Of a stretch of DNA of 64,000 bases, positions 18,567-25,725 are shown piece after piece. The number at the start of each line of letters is the position of its first letter. The stretch's first letter is position 1. Source of the stretch: VRUE01 sp963697805 (GTDB taxonomy: Bacteria > Actinomycetota > Thermoleophilia > Solirubrobacterales > 70-9); contig CAVOPB010000003.1 in assembly GCA_963697805.1 (NCBI GenBank), positions 1 through 64,000 on the forward strand, written 5' to 3'. Under the pieces are notes generated by a model. That model was not told where the DNA came from. It saw only the letters and a program-made list of their open reading frames with translations, and ran no database searches. Both the position numbers and the translations under genes were made by a program.

Positions 18567-19877
18567 TCACCATTTCTCCTGTGACTCGGTCGCCCGTTCG
18601 TAGGCCTCCTCGGCGCCGATGAACGGCGCCAGGGTCATGTAGGTGGCCATCGGCGCCAGCTCGGGGAGAGTCTCCGGCCCGTGGCGCTTGACCTGGTCGT
18701 GGATCAGGGCGTAGATCGCGCCGCCGATCGCCTCGGCGGCGATCGGCGCGGTCTCGGGCGCCATCTCGTAGCCGGGCATCAGCAGGACCTCGAGGCCTTC
18801 CATCACCCGGTCGCGGGTCTGCAGCGCCTTTTTGCCGACCGTGTACATCTCGACCGCGCCGAGCCGGGTGTACTCGGGCTCTTCGATCCCGAACGCGAAC
18901 ATCGCCTCGTACGCGCCCCGCACCGACTCCTCCCAGCTCCGCGCCCGGCGGAAGGCGGGCAGGACGGTCCCCAGCATCTGCGCCGAGCCGCTATCGAGCG
19001 CCGCGAGGAACGCCTCTTCTTTGCTCTCGAAGTGCCCGTAGAAGACGCGCTGCGAGGTGCCGGCGAGTTTCACGACCTCGGCGACCTTGGTCTCCTTGTA
19101 GCCCTTCTCGGAGACGATCGCCGCCAGCGCCCGCAGCACTCGCTCCGGCGGGTGGGCGACCGCCTGGCGCTCGGCGAATGGCCGCGCTTTTCGCCCGCGC
19201 CGCCGCACCGACTCGAGGGGGCCCGGGGGCGGGGGATAGGAGAGGCCCCAATCGGCAATCGACTTCGCCAGTCGCGGCAACTGGTCGGCTTCGTCGCTGT
19301 AGAGGCGCTTGTGGATCACCTTTTGGAGGCCGCCGATCAGCGCCCGCACCATCTGCGGCGGCGTCCCCTCGCGGCCGGGAATCTGATTCAGCTGTTCGAC
19401 CCCGAACCTTTCGAAGGTGTCGAGCGCCCGCTCGACCGTCGCTTCGCCCTCGGGCCCCGCAGCGTAGACCTCGATGAAGCCCATCCTCGATGCCGCCGGC
19501 TGGGAGGCGATCAGGGTCAGGAACGCTTCCACCGCCTGGTGCACCCGAGCTTCGCCGGTGGGTGCGTCCTCGGCCCGCTCGATCGCCGCGATCGTCGGCT
19601 CGACCAGCGCCTCGACGGCCGCCAGCAACAGCTCCTTCTTGTTGGCGAAGTGGTCGTAGAAGGCCGCCCTCGAGACGCCGGCCAGTTTCGCCAGCTCGCC
19701 GATCTTGGTCGCCTCGTAGCCCTGCTCGGAACTGATCGCGACCATCGCCCCGAAGAGGCGCTCACGCTGGCTGCGCTCCGACTCCTCGGGCGTGTTCCCG
19801 CGCCCGGGGCGCATCTTCATCGAGCGCAGGTCTGCCGCGTTCCCCCAAGGTGTCCGGACCATTGCCGCGACCACCAT
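18567..19877 (-). CDS. Tandem double TetR-family regulator (two TetR units in one chain)
   Basis: 436 aa, about twice the usual TetR length. Residues ~33-91 form a complete TetR helix-turn-helix (GYEATKIGELAKLAGVSRAA, then FYDHFANKKELLLAA), followed by a ligand-binding-type helical domain. Residues ~240-298 form a second HTH (GYKETKVAEVVKLAGTSQRV, then FYGHFESKEEAFLAAL) with its own C-terminal domain ending in LPELAPMATYMTLAPFIGAEEA. TetR proteins normally act as dimers of single units, so this looks like a covalent dimer that could bind asymmetric sites. The start is uncertain (ATG 19877 or 19862). A short dyad CCATAT...ATATGG at 19874-19895 covers the start and may be autoregulatory. It lies between the two surface operons. 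Confidence 0.85.
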   Translation of the reverse strand: MVVAAMVRTPWGNAADLRSMKMRPGRGNTPEESERSQRERLFGAMVAISSEQGYEATKIGELAKLAGVSRAAFYDHFANKKELLLAAVEALVEPTIAAIERAEDAPTGEARVHQAVEAFLTLIASQPAASRMGFIEVYAAGPEGEATVERALDTFERFGVEQLNQIPGREGTPPQMVRALIGGLQKVIHKRLYSDEADQLPRLAKSIADWGLSYPPPPGPLESVRRRGRKARPFAERQAVAHPPERVLRALAAIVSEKGYKETKVAEVVKLAGTSQRVFYGHFESKEEAFLAALDSGSAQMLGTVLPAFRRARSWEESVRGAYEAMFAFGIEEPEYTRLGAVEMYTVGKKALQTRDRVMEGLEVLLMPGYEMAPETAPIAAEAIGGAIYALIHDQVKRHGPETLPELAPMATYMTLAPFIGAEEAYERATESQEKW

Positions 19878-19991
19878 ATCCGGGTACGTATATGGCTCTC
19901 AAATGGCCTTGGACCGCGAGTCACGCTACGGTACGGAGTAGTTCTTACACTGTTCTCAACGGTGTCCCGGGATTCGCCTGTTCGTAAGCCC

Positions 19992-20028
19992 CTCAAGACG
20001 GTTGCTCCGTTGGAGCAACCGTCTTGAG
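19992..20028. terminator. Perfect 17-bp inverted repeat with 3-nt loop
   Basis: Arm CTCAAGACGGTTGCTCC (19992-20008) and its exact reverse complement (20012-20028) are separated by GTT. No T-run follows on either strand apart from GGGGGTTT at 20033-20040. It is not next to the stop of any recognised gene, since both flanking genes read away from it. It may be an orphan terminator, a long operator or a small-RNA hairpin. Confidence 0.5.
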
Positions 20029-20152
20029 CCTAGGGGGTTTATGGACCATAAAATTTCTCTTTTCTTCTCGCCTGACTCAAAGGACAGCATTGTTCATAGG
20101 GCACGCCCGCGTTCCAAAGGAGAGTTCACTCCCATCTCGAAGCACTCCCATT

Positions 20153-20176
20153 GGACCATTCGGTCCGAGCTGGTCC
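20153..20176. promoter_or_regulatory. Candidate operator: GGACC-N4-GGTCC plus a third half-site
   Basis: GGACC (20153-20157) and GGTCC (20162-20166) form a dyad with a 4-nt spacer, and another GGTCC lies at 20172-20176. Similar dyads occur at 20306-20334 (N19, overlapping a shared promoter) and 21784-21802 (N9, just upstream of another). A TetR-type site is plausible given the neighbours, but no protein-DNA evidence exists in the sequence. Confidence 0.35.
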
Positions 20177-20319
20177 CTGTAAGAGACCATAACGGTACGC
20201 AAGCGAACCAATTCACGTTTCCCGGTTCAAAGCCCGCTGGAAAGCCAAAATCGGGATGACAACAGGCATTGCAAACACTTGGTTACCGAAGATTTTTAAT
20301 CCACCGGACCCATCTGTTC

Positions 20320-20349
20320 TTGACTTTACGGTCCATCTATGTTCCGATT
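20320..20349 (+). promoter_or_regulatory. Shared 30-bp promoter module, copy 2
   Basis: TTGAC, ACGGTCC, TGTTC and ATT sit at the same offsets as in the other three copies. The module start is exactly 36 nt before ATG 20356, the same distance as copy 3 to its ATG. With a -10 at 20343-20348, transcription would start at or next to the A of the ATG, giving a leaderless mRNA. A GGACC at 20306 pairs with the internal GGTCC. Confidence 0.7.
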
Positions 20350-20355
20350 TAGGCA

Positions 20356-20892
20356 ATGCTTGTGAGCCAGGAGAACGGGGACGGCGGTCGCCGTCCGACT
20401 GCCCCGGGAGAGACGGCGGCAGCCGCGGCCCGTCGCGGCAAGGCCCGGTTCCTACCGAGCTTCGCCGCGCTCAAGGACCACGTCGCCGAGGCCTGCGCCG
20501 GCGAGGAGAGCTGGGAGGCGCAGGTTGTCGCCGCGATCCGGGCGGTGTTGGAGTTCGCGGCTGCGGACCCGCAGGGGGCTCACGCGTTGACCGTCGATGC
20601 GCGCCGTCATACGGCCGGGGAGGTCGACCTCGAGCACGAGGCGATCGGCTACTTCGCCGGCCTCCTCCGCCAGGTCGTGAAGGTGGAGAGGCCCTTCGCG
20701 ATTTCAACCGAGGAGGCGCTCATCGAGTCGATCGCGACGCTCATCAGGGGACACCTCCAGCTAGGCACGCCCGACGAGCTTCCGGGGCTCGCCCCCGACC
20801 TCGTCTACATCACCCTGATGCCCTATCTGGGCATCGCCGAGGCCCGGCGCTGGGCGGCGTCGAGTTCCATAGGCAGCAGTAGCGGTACGTAG
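20356..20892 (+). CDS. TetR-type effector domain lacking the DNA-binding HTH
   Basis: 178 aa. Residues ~30-170 match the C-terminal half of the tandem TetR at 18567: FLPSFAALKDH and EESWEAQVVAAI align with its RSWEESVRGAY region, and LPGLAPDLVYITLMPYLGIAEA aligns with LPELAPMATYMTLAPFIGAEEA. The first ~30 residues are Ala/Arg/Gly-rich with no helix-turn-helix. It could dimerise with a full TetR and modulate it, or be a decaying copy; an intact frame and its own shared promoter favour an expressed protein. No ribosome site precedes ATG 20356, consistent with leaderless translation. Confidence 0.65.
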   Translation: MLVSQENGDGGRRPTAPGETAAAAARRGKARFLPSFAALKDHVAEACAGEESWEAQVVAAIRAVLEFAAADPQGAHALTVDARRHTAGEVDLEHEAIGYFAGLLRQVVKVERPFAISTEEALIESIATLIRGHLQLGTPDELPGLAPDLVYITLMPYLGIAEARRWAASSSIGSSSGT

Positions 20893-20937
20893 GATTTTGT
20901 TTTGGCATGCGTAAATCTTGAGAATCAGTTGCGAATC

Positions 20938-20967
20938 TTGACATTACGGTCTCTACCTGTTCTGATT
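20938..20967 (+). promoter_or_regulatory. Shared 30-bp promoter module, copy 3
   Basis: TTGACA at 20938, ACGGTC at module positions 9-14, TGTTC at 21-25 and GATT at 27-30. The distance to ATG 20974 is 36 nt, identical to copy 2, so the transcript should again start at the initiation codon. It lies 46 nt after the stop of the HTH-less TetR gene. Confidence 0.7.
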
Positions 20968-20973
20968 TCGCGG

Positions 20974-21693
20974 ATGCGAGAGACGCTTTGTCAGAATGCT
21001 CGCAGCTGGCATGCCATACCAGGGTCGTCCCGTCCCTTCCCTGTGCGGCGCGACCCGATCGTCAACGCGGACTGGCGCGGCCCGGGGGAGACCGTTATCC
21101 GGCTCCTCCGGGCCGGTCTGCGCCCAGGGGGGCGGCGGATCGTCGTTTCATTGGCAACGCTCGTCTCACTCGGGCTGGCGGCGACCCCAGCGGTTGCGCA
21201 GGCGCCCGACTCCGGCACCTGGGTCGGCCTGGCCGGGGGTCGGATGGGCGACGTCCGGTGGTCGGTGAAGGTCGCGCGCCAGCCCGACTCTGCGCGGCGA
21301 CCGTGTCTCATGGTCGGGACGAAACGGGAACGGGGGCGCTTCGACTACGAAGGCAGCAAGTACCGGGGCTGCGTCGAGCGCACCGAGCGCCTTGCCGCCA
21401 CCGAATCGCCACTGATCGTGACCGGCGCCCAGGCCTCTGCAGGGCTCAAGGTCAGCCTCACCGCGGTGGGGATGGTCGCCTCGCCCGCGGCCCGACGGAT
21501 TCAGGTGACCTACGACGACGGCCGGGAAGCGACCATCCTCCTACGGGAGCCGAGCCCGAACCTGGAGCACGAAGCCCGGCTGGTCCACTTCCGGTACGCG
21601 GCGTTCGCCGTTCCCGGGACCTGGTCTGTCGAGCGGCTCGTCACCGAGAACGCCTCCGGCAGGACGCTCTGGGACAGCGCCGTCGGCGGCTGA
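20974..21693 (+). CDS. Small exported protein of unknown function
   Basis: 239 aa from ATG 20974, chosen because it sits 36 nt after a shared promoter module exactly as at 20356; there is no ribosome site. A hydrophobic export segment (IVVSLATLVSLGLAATPAVAQA) lies at about residues 56-77, preceded by an unusually long, Arg-containing N-terminal stretch; an internal start is possible. The mature part (~160 aa) has two Cys (in RRPCLMVG and YRGCVERT) likely to pair, and beta-rich composition. I do not recognise the family. Its promoter links it to the surface-protein operons. Confidence 0.65.
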   Translation: MRETLCQNARSWHAIPGSSRPFPVRRDPIVNADWRGPGETVIRLLRAGLRPGGRRIVVSLATLVSLGLAATPAVAQAPDSGTWVGLAGGRMGDVRWSVKVARQPDSARRPCLMVGTKRERGRFDYEGSKYRGCVERTERLAATESPLIVTGAQASAGLKVSLTAVGMVASPAARRIQVTYDDGREATILLREPSPNLEHEARLVHFRYAAFAVPGTWSVERLVTENASGRTLWDSAVGG

Positions 21694-21783
21694 GCCAGCC
21701 TCAAGCACCTGTCATCACCTTGCGGTACACGGTAGTCCCTTATTTCAGTTAGGGGTATTTTCCGCTCTGGCAAGCGCCATTAC

Positions 21784-21802
21784 GGACCCTTACATCAGGT
21801 CC
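21784..21802. promoter_or_regulatory. Candidate operator: GGACC-N9-GGTCC
   Basis: A 5-bp dyad, with ACGGACC on the left and GGTCCTGT on the right, lies 15 nt upstream of the -35 of shared promoter copy 4. It resembles the half-sites clustered in 20043-20334. Function is inferred from position only. Confidence 0.35.
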
Positions 21803-21817
21803 TGTACAACCTCTCAC

Positions 21818-21847
21818 TTGACAGAACGGTAGATCTCTGTTCTCATT
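21818..21847 (+). promoter_or_regulatory. Shared 30-bp promoter module, copy 4 (operon 2)
   Basis: TTGACA, ACGGT, TGTTC and ATT are at the standard module offsets, preceded by TCAC. Transcription is expected near 21854, leaving a ~77-nt leader before ATG 21931. It is the operon 2 counterpart of copy 1 (which has a ~90-nt leader), whereas copies 2 and 3 have no leader. Confidence 0.7.
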
Positions 21848-21876
21848 ACCGCCGGAGAGAGAACGGCCGCCTCAGG

Positions 21877-21916
21877 TCGCTCGGGGGACCTGTCCCGACG
21901 GGTCAGGCAAGAGCGA
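21877..21916 (+). promoter_or_regulatory. Two-tier hairpin in the operon 2 mRNA leader
   Basis: The outer stem TCGCTC (21877-21882) pairs with GAGCGA (21911-21916). The inner stem CCTGTCCC (21889-21896) pairs with GGGTCAGG (21900-21907) with one mismatch and a 3-nt loop. It ends just before the GAGGGGGCCAGGGA ribosome-site region. It could affect translation or mRNA stability; no known riboswitch class is recognised. Confidence 0.4.
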
Positions 21917-21930
21917 GAGGGGGCCAGGGA

Positions 21931-24900
21931 ATGAGGAGAGAGATTCGAGTGACAGACGCGGGACAAGAGTTCTTGGGTTCGACCCGGAGGCACGTGCGGC
22001 TCGGGATCCTCATCGCTCTGGCAGCGGCGGTGCTCGCCATGACCTGCTCCACGGCCGACGCGGCGTACATCCATCCCGAACCCGGCTACGAATTCGGCCC
22101 GACGGGGACCTCGAGCAGCGCCTTCCCGGGCTCGGTTGCCGAGATGGACTTCGACCAGTCCAGCAAGCACATCTTCCTTCTCGTCAAGGGCGACAACAAG
22201 GTCTACTCGATGGTCTTCTCGGGCCCCAGCGCCTACGCGCCCGCCGGGCTCCCCTTCCCGCTATCGGTCCCAGGGGCGGGATGCTGCACGGAGATCGCGG
22301 TCGACAACACCGCCAGCGCCACCGCCGAAAACCTCTACTACTCGCCCGACGGCGACCCGATCCTCGGCTACACGCCGGCCGGGGCGGCGCTTCCGGCCTT
22401 CGCCCCAGAACCCGGCGAGAAGTGCGGCGTCGGGGTCGACAACGAAGGGCACATCTGGACCGGGAACTTCAGCACCCGCAAGATTGAAGAGTTCAACCCG
22501 ACCGGCGGCGTCCCGATCAAAACTGTCGACGTCAGCGCCACCGGAGCGCCGTGCCGGGTCAGGTTCGACCTCTCGAACAACGACATGTACGTCCCGCAGT
22601 ACTTCGGGGAAGGGACCATCCGCTACACGGCGGCAAGCGGATACGCACCGGGGTCGGCGCAGGTCTTCGGCACCACCACCAACGGCACGGTTGCGATCAA
22701 CGCGACCCGGCACGTCGTCTACGTGGCTGGGAGCTCGAGCGTCTCGGCCTACGACGCGGCGACGGGGTCACTGCTCGAGACATTCGGGGAAGAAGGCGGC
22801 TGCGGGATCAACGGGATCGCGGTCGACGACGCGACCGACACGGTCTTCCTCTCGCGCTCCTGCACCAGCAGGATCCAGGAATGGAAGGGGTCCGTCGTTC
22901 CGGACGCGGTGACCGGCGACCCTACCGGCAACTCGCAGGTGTCGGGCTCGGTGGCCCTCGCCGGCGGGGGAGAAGTCATCAGCTGCAAATTCGAATTCGG
23001 GGAAACCACCGCATACGGCCAGAGCAAGCCGTGCAGCCCGGCGGCCCCGTACACGTCCGATCAGGCGCTGGTCACTGCGGAACTGAAAGACGACATCGAA
23101 GGCGAGAAGACCTACCACTACCGCCTCGTCGCCTCGAATGCCAATGGGACCGCGAAGGGCATCGATAAGACGATCTCCCCGCACAACGTCAAACTCCTCG
23201 CGACGGGGCCGGCATCCGAAATTACCAATACCTCGGCTCGGGTCTCCGGCACCTTCGAAGGCAACGGGGAAGACACCCACTACTGGTTCGAATGGGGCAG
23301 GACGACGTCCTACGGCCACGAGACTCCGCTGCCGCCCGGGACGGACGCCGGCTCGCCAACAGGACAAACCGAAGTCCACACCGATCTGACCGAACTCGTC
23401 CCCGGCGCTATCTATCACTACCGAATCGCAGCCGTCAACGGCTTCGGAATCTCGCGGGCAGGCGACGCCACCTTCTCGACCTACCAGCCGCCGTCCATCC
23501 TCGGATTCTCGAGCTCGGGAATCACCGCGACCTCGGCTGACATCGGCGCGAAGATCGACCCGAACGGCTTCGAAACGGAATACGAAGTCCAGTACGGACC
23601 GACGGCGGCCTACGGGAATAGCGCCCCTATACCGGCGGCCGTCCTTCCGGCCGGCAACACCACCGAAACGGTGGGTGTGCACCTCAACGATCTAGAAGGG
23701 ATCGTCTACCACTTCCGCGTCGTTGCTCACAACACCTGGGGAACGACGGCGAGCGCCGACCGGACCTTCACCTTCTTCCCACCCTTGTGCCCGAACGGAG
23801 TGCTGCGGCAGAAGACCGGAAGCAGCTACCTGCCCGACTGCCGCGCCTATGAGCTGGTCTCGCCGGCAATTGCCGGGAACATCAAGCTGCTCGCCCTTTC
23901 CACTCCTGCGCCCTACGCACAGAACCCCAGCCGATTCCTCTATCTCGGCGTGGATGGCGTGCTGTCGGGGACGGGCGGCACCAACGCCTACAGCGCCGAT
24001 ACGTACGTCACGACCCGCACCACCAGCGGATGGGTCACTAAATACACGGGAATCCACTCCGACGAAACCTCATTCAATTGGTTCGCCGTCGGCAACCGGG
24101 ATCTCGACAAATTCATGAACTTCAAAAGCGGGTGCTGCGCCGCTCAGGTGCCCTTCGTCTTCGACGTCAACGAAGACTTCATCGGGAGGTGGCCGATGAA
24201 CTGGACCGACTTCCTCGAATCAGACCCCGGGCCCAACGACGCGCTTGGGTTCTTCCAACCCTCACCCGACTTCAGCCGCATGGCCTTCTCGTCGCAGATC
24301 AACTTCGATTCCGATGGACACGGCCTCACGAGCGCTCCCGGATCCGCCTACGACTACGACGTCGCAAACGAAACGACGGAGCTGATCTCGAAGACGGCGA
24401 ATGGAAGTGATATCGCCCAGGACCCGAGCAGCACCGATCCCAAAGAAGTCATCAATTTCCCGGGCCCGGAACCCCTGGGAACGGGGACGCCAAAGGAAAT
24501 GTTCCCCAGCGTCTCGATCAACGGGTCGCACATCCTGATGACCACCAAGCATTGCAACGGCTGCACTGAAGAACACATCTACATGAGGGTGAACGACGCG
24601 ATCACCTACGACATCGCGGACGGCGCGCCGGTCAACTACTACGGCATCACCGCCGACGGGTCAAAGGTCTTCTTCACCGCCGAACAGCAGCTCACCGAAG
24701 ACGACACCGACACAAGCGCCGACCTCTATATGTGGAGCGAGCAGGGCGAACTCGAAGGGGAACCGCTGACGCTGATCTCGCTCGGCAGCGGTGGCCAGGG
24801 CAACACGGATCTGTGCTCCGCCTCCTGGACGAACAAATGTGACGTCGGGATGGTGAAAGGGCAGGAAATCACCGACTACCCGATCGCGACCAGCAGCGGC

Positions 24901-25725
24901 GACGTCCTCTTCTACTCGCCCGAGGTCCTGGACCAGGCGGAAAGCGGGGTCGACGGAGCCCGCAACCTCTACTTCTATCGAAATGGCCAAATCCAGCTCG
25001 TGACCACCCTCAGCGTCGACGGGACCGGCACCGTGCGGAGGATCCAGGTCTCGCCAGATGGTTCCCATGCCGCCTTCCTCACCAGAGCGAAGCTCACCGG
25101 CTACGAAAACGAAGAATTCTTCGAGATGTACTCATACGAGCCGTCCACGGGTGCGCTCGAATGCGTCTCATGCATACCGAGCGGCGAGCCTCCCACGGCG
25201 GATGTTGCGGCGAGTGTCTCCGGGTTTTTTATGTCAGACGACGGTCGGACGTTCTTCTCGACGACAGATGCCCTGGTCGCGAAAGACACCAACGAAGGGT
25301 CCGACGTATATGAGTTCGTCGAGGGCAGGCCGCAGCTGATCTCGACCGGGACCGGACAGGCCTACCACCGGGCCAGCGGGGCAATCATTCCGCTCTCTCT
25401 CATGGGCGCGAGCCCGAACGGAGTCGACGTCTACTTCTCGACCTTCGACACGCTCGTGCCCCAAGACCTGAACGGGGCCTTCCAAAAGTTCTATGACGCC
25501 CGCACGGGGGGTGGATTCGATTTCACCCCGGAATCCCCACCCTGCGAAGCAGCCGACGAGTGCCATGGGGCCGGCAGCTCACCCCCGGGCTCAACCGTGA
25601 TCACCAGCGACGGGAACCTCGGGGCGGGCGGCAACGCCACCGCGCCGCGGAATCCAAAGCGCCACTCGAAGCGGAAGAACCATCGCCACAAGAAGAACGC
25701 GCACCGGAGGGCGAACCATGGCTGA
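21931..25725 (+). CDS. Large secreted NHL/FN3/PD40-type surface protein (cassette 2, position 1)
   Basis: 1264 aa from ATG 21931 (GTG 21949, preceded by AGGAGAGAG, is an alternative). Signal segment LGILIALAAAVLAMTCSTADA ends near residue 48. An NHL-like propeller runs to ~330, three FN3-like units cover ~330-615, CPNG is at ~619, then comes LPDCRAYELVSP and a PD40-like region with repeated SxDGxxxxF strands. Conserved Cys: CVSC 1078/1081 and C-x5-CHG 1205/1211. The tail is Lys/Arg/His-rich without Cys, as in 5034. TTSGWVTKY and GRWPMNW motifs pair it with 5034 (TTSGWVTRY, GRWPTNF). It overlaps the next gene by 8 nt, the same junction as in cassette 1. Confidence 0.82.
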   Translation: MRREIRVTDAGQEFLGSTRRHVRLGILIALAAAVLAMTCSTADAAYIHPEPGYEFGPTGTSSSAFPGSVAEMDFDQSSKHIFLLVKGDNKVYSMVFSGPSAYAPAGLPFPLSVPGAGCCTEIAVDNTASATAENLYYSPDGDPILGYTPAGAALPAFAPEPGEKCGVGVDNEGHIWTGNFSTRKIEEFNPTGGVPIKTVDVSATGAPCRVRFDLSNNDMYVPQYFGEGTIRYTAASGYAPGSAQVFGTTTNGTVAINATRHVVYVAGSSSVSAYDAATGSLLETFGEEGGCGINGIAVDDATDTVFLSRSCTSRIQEWKGSVVPDAVTGDPTGNSQVSGSVALAGGGEVISCKFEFGETTAYGQSKPCSPAAPYTSDQALVTAELKDDIEGEKTYHYRLVASNANGTAKGIDKTISPHNVKLLATGPASEITNTSARVSGTFEGNGEDTHYWFEWGRTTSYGHETPLPPGTDAGSPTGQTEVHTDLTELVPGAIYHYRIAAVNGFGISRAGDATFSTYQPPSILGFSSSGITATSADIGAKIDPNGFETEYEVQYGPTAAYGNSAPIPAAVLPAGNTTETVGVHLNDLEGIVYHFRVVAHNTWGTTASADRTFTFFPPLCPNGVLRQKTGSSYLPDCRAYELVSPAIAGNIKLLALSTPAPYAQNPSRFLYLGVDGVLSGTGGTNAYSADTYVTTRTTSGWVTKYTGIHSDETSFNWFAVGNRDLDKFMNFKSGCCAAQVPFVFDVNEDFIGRWPMNWTDFLESDPGPNDALGFFQPSPDFSRMAFSSQINFDSDGHGLTSAPGSAYDYDVANETTELISKTANGSDIAQDPSSTDPKEVINFPGPEPLGTGTPKEMFPSVSINGSHILMTTKHCNGCTEEHIYMRVNDAITYDIADGAPVNYYGITADGSKVFFTAEQQLTEDDTDTSADLYMWSEQGELEGEPLTLISLGSGGQGNTDLCSASWTNKCDVGMVKGQEITDYPIATSSGDVLFYSPEVLDQAESGVDGARNLYFYRNGQIQLVTTLSVDGTGTVRRIQVSPDGSHAAFLTRAKLTGYENEEFFEMYSYEPSTGALECVSCIPSGEPPTADVAASVSGFFMSDDGRTFFSTTDALVAKDTNEGSDVYEFVEGRPQLISTGTGQAYHRASGAIIPLSLMGASPNGVDVYFSTFDTLVPQDLNGAFQKFYDARTGGGFDFTPESPPCEAADECHGAGSSPPGSTVITSDGNLGAGGNATAPRNPKRHSKRKNHRHKKNAHRRANHG

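Larger units (their letters stand above)
19878..20319. other. AT-richer intergenic regulatory region between the TetR genes
   Basis: No convincing gene. The 85-codon open frame across 20002-20259 has no ribosome site, and its start lies inside a perfect hairpin. The stretch holds GGACC/GGTCC pentamers at 19911, 20043, 20153, 20162, 20172 and 20306, ACGGTAC boxes at about 19929 and 20192, and a 17-bp inverted repeat at 19992-20028. The density of these short motifs here and near the shared promoters suggests regulator binding, which is an inference. Confidence 0.5.

Noticed and set aside
20002..20259. 85-codon open frame between the TetR genes
   Set aside because: Its start lies in the 17-bp hairpin, it has no ribosome site, and it covers the half-site cluster; composition is not protein-like.
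18200..21930. Transposon-driven duplication of the cassette
   Set aside because: No transposase, IS ends or long direct repeats are visible between or around the two cassettes; the copies are too diverged for a recent event.
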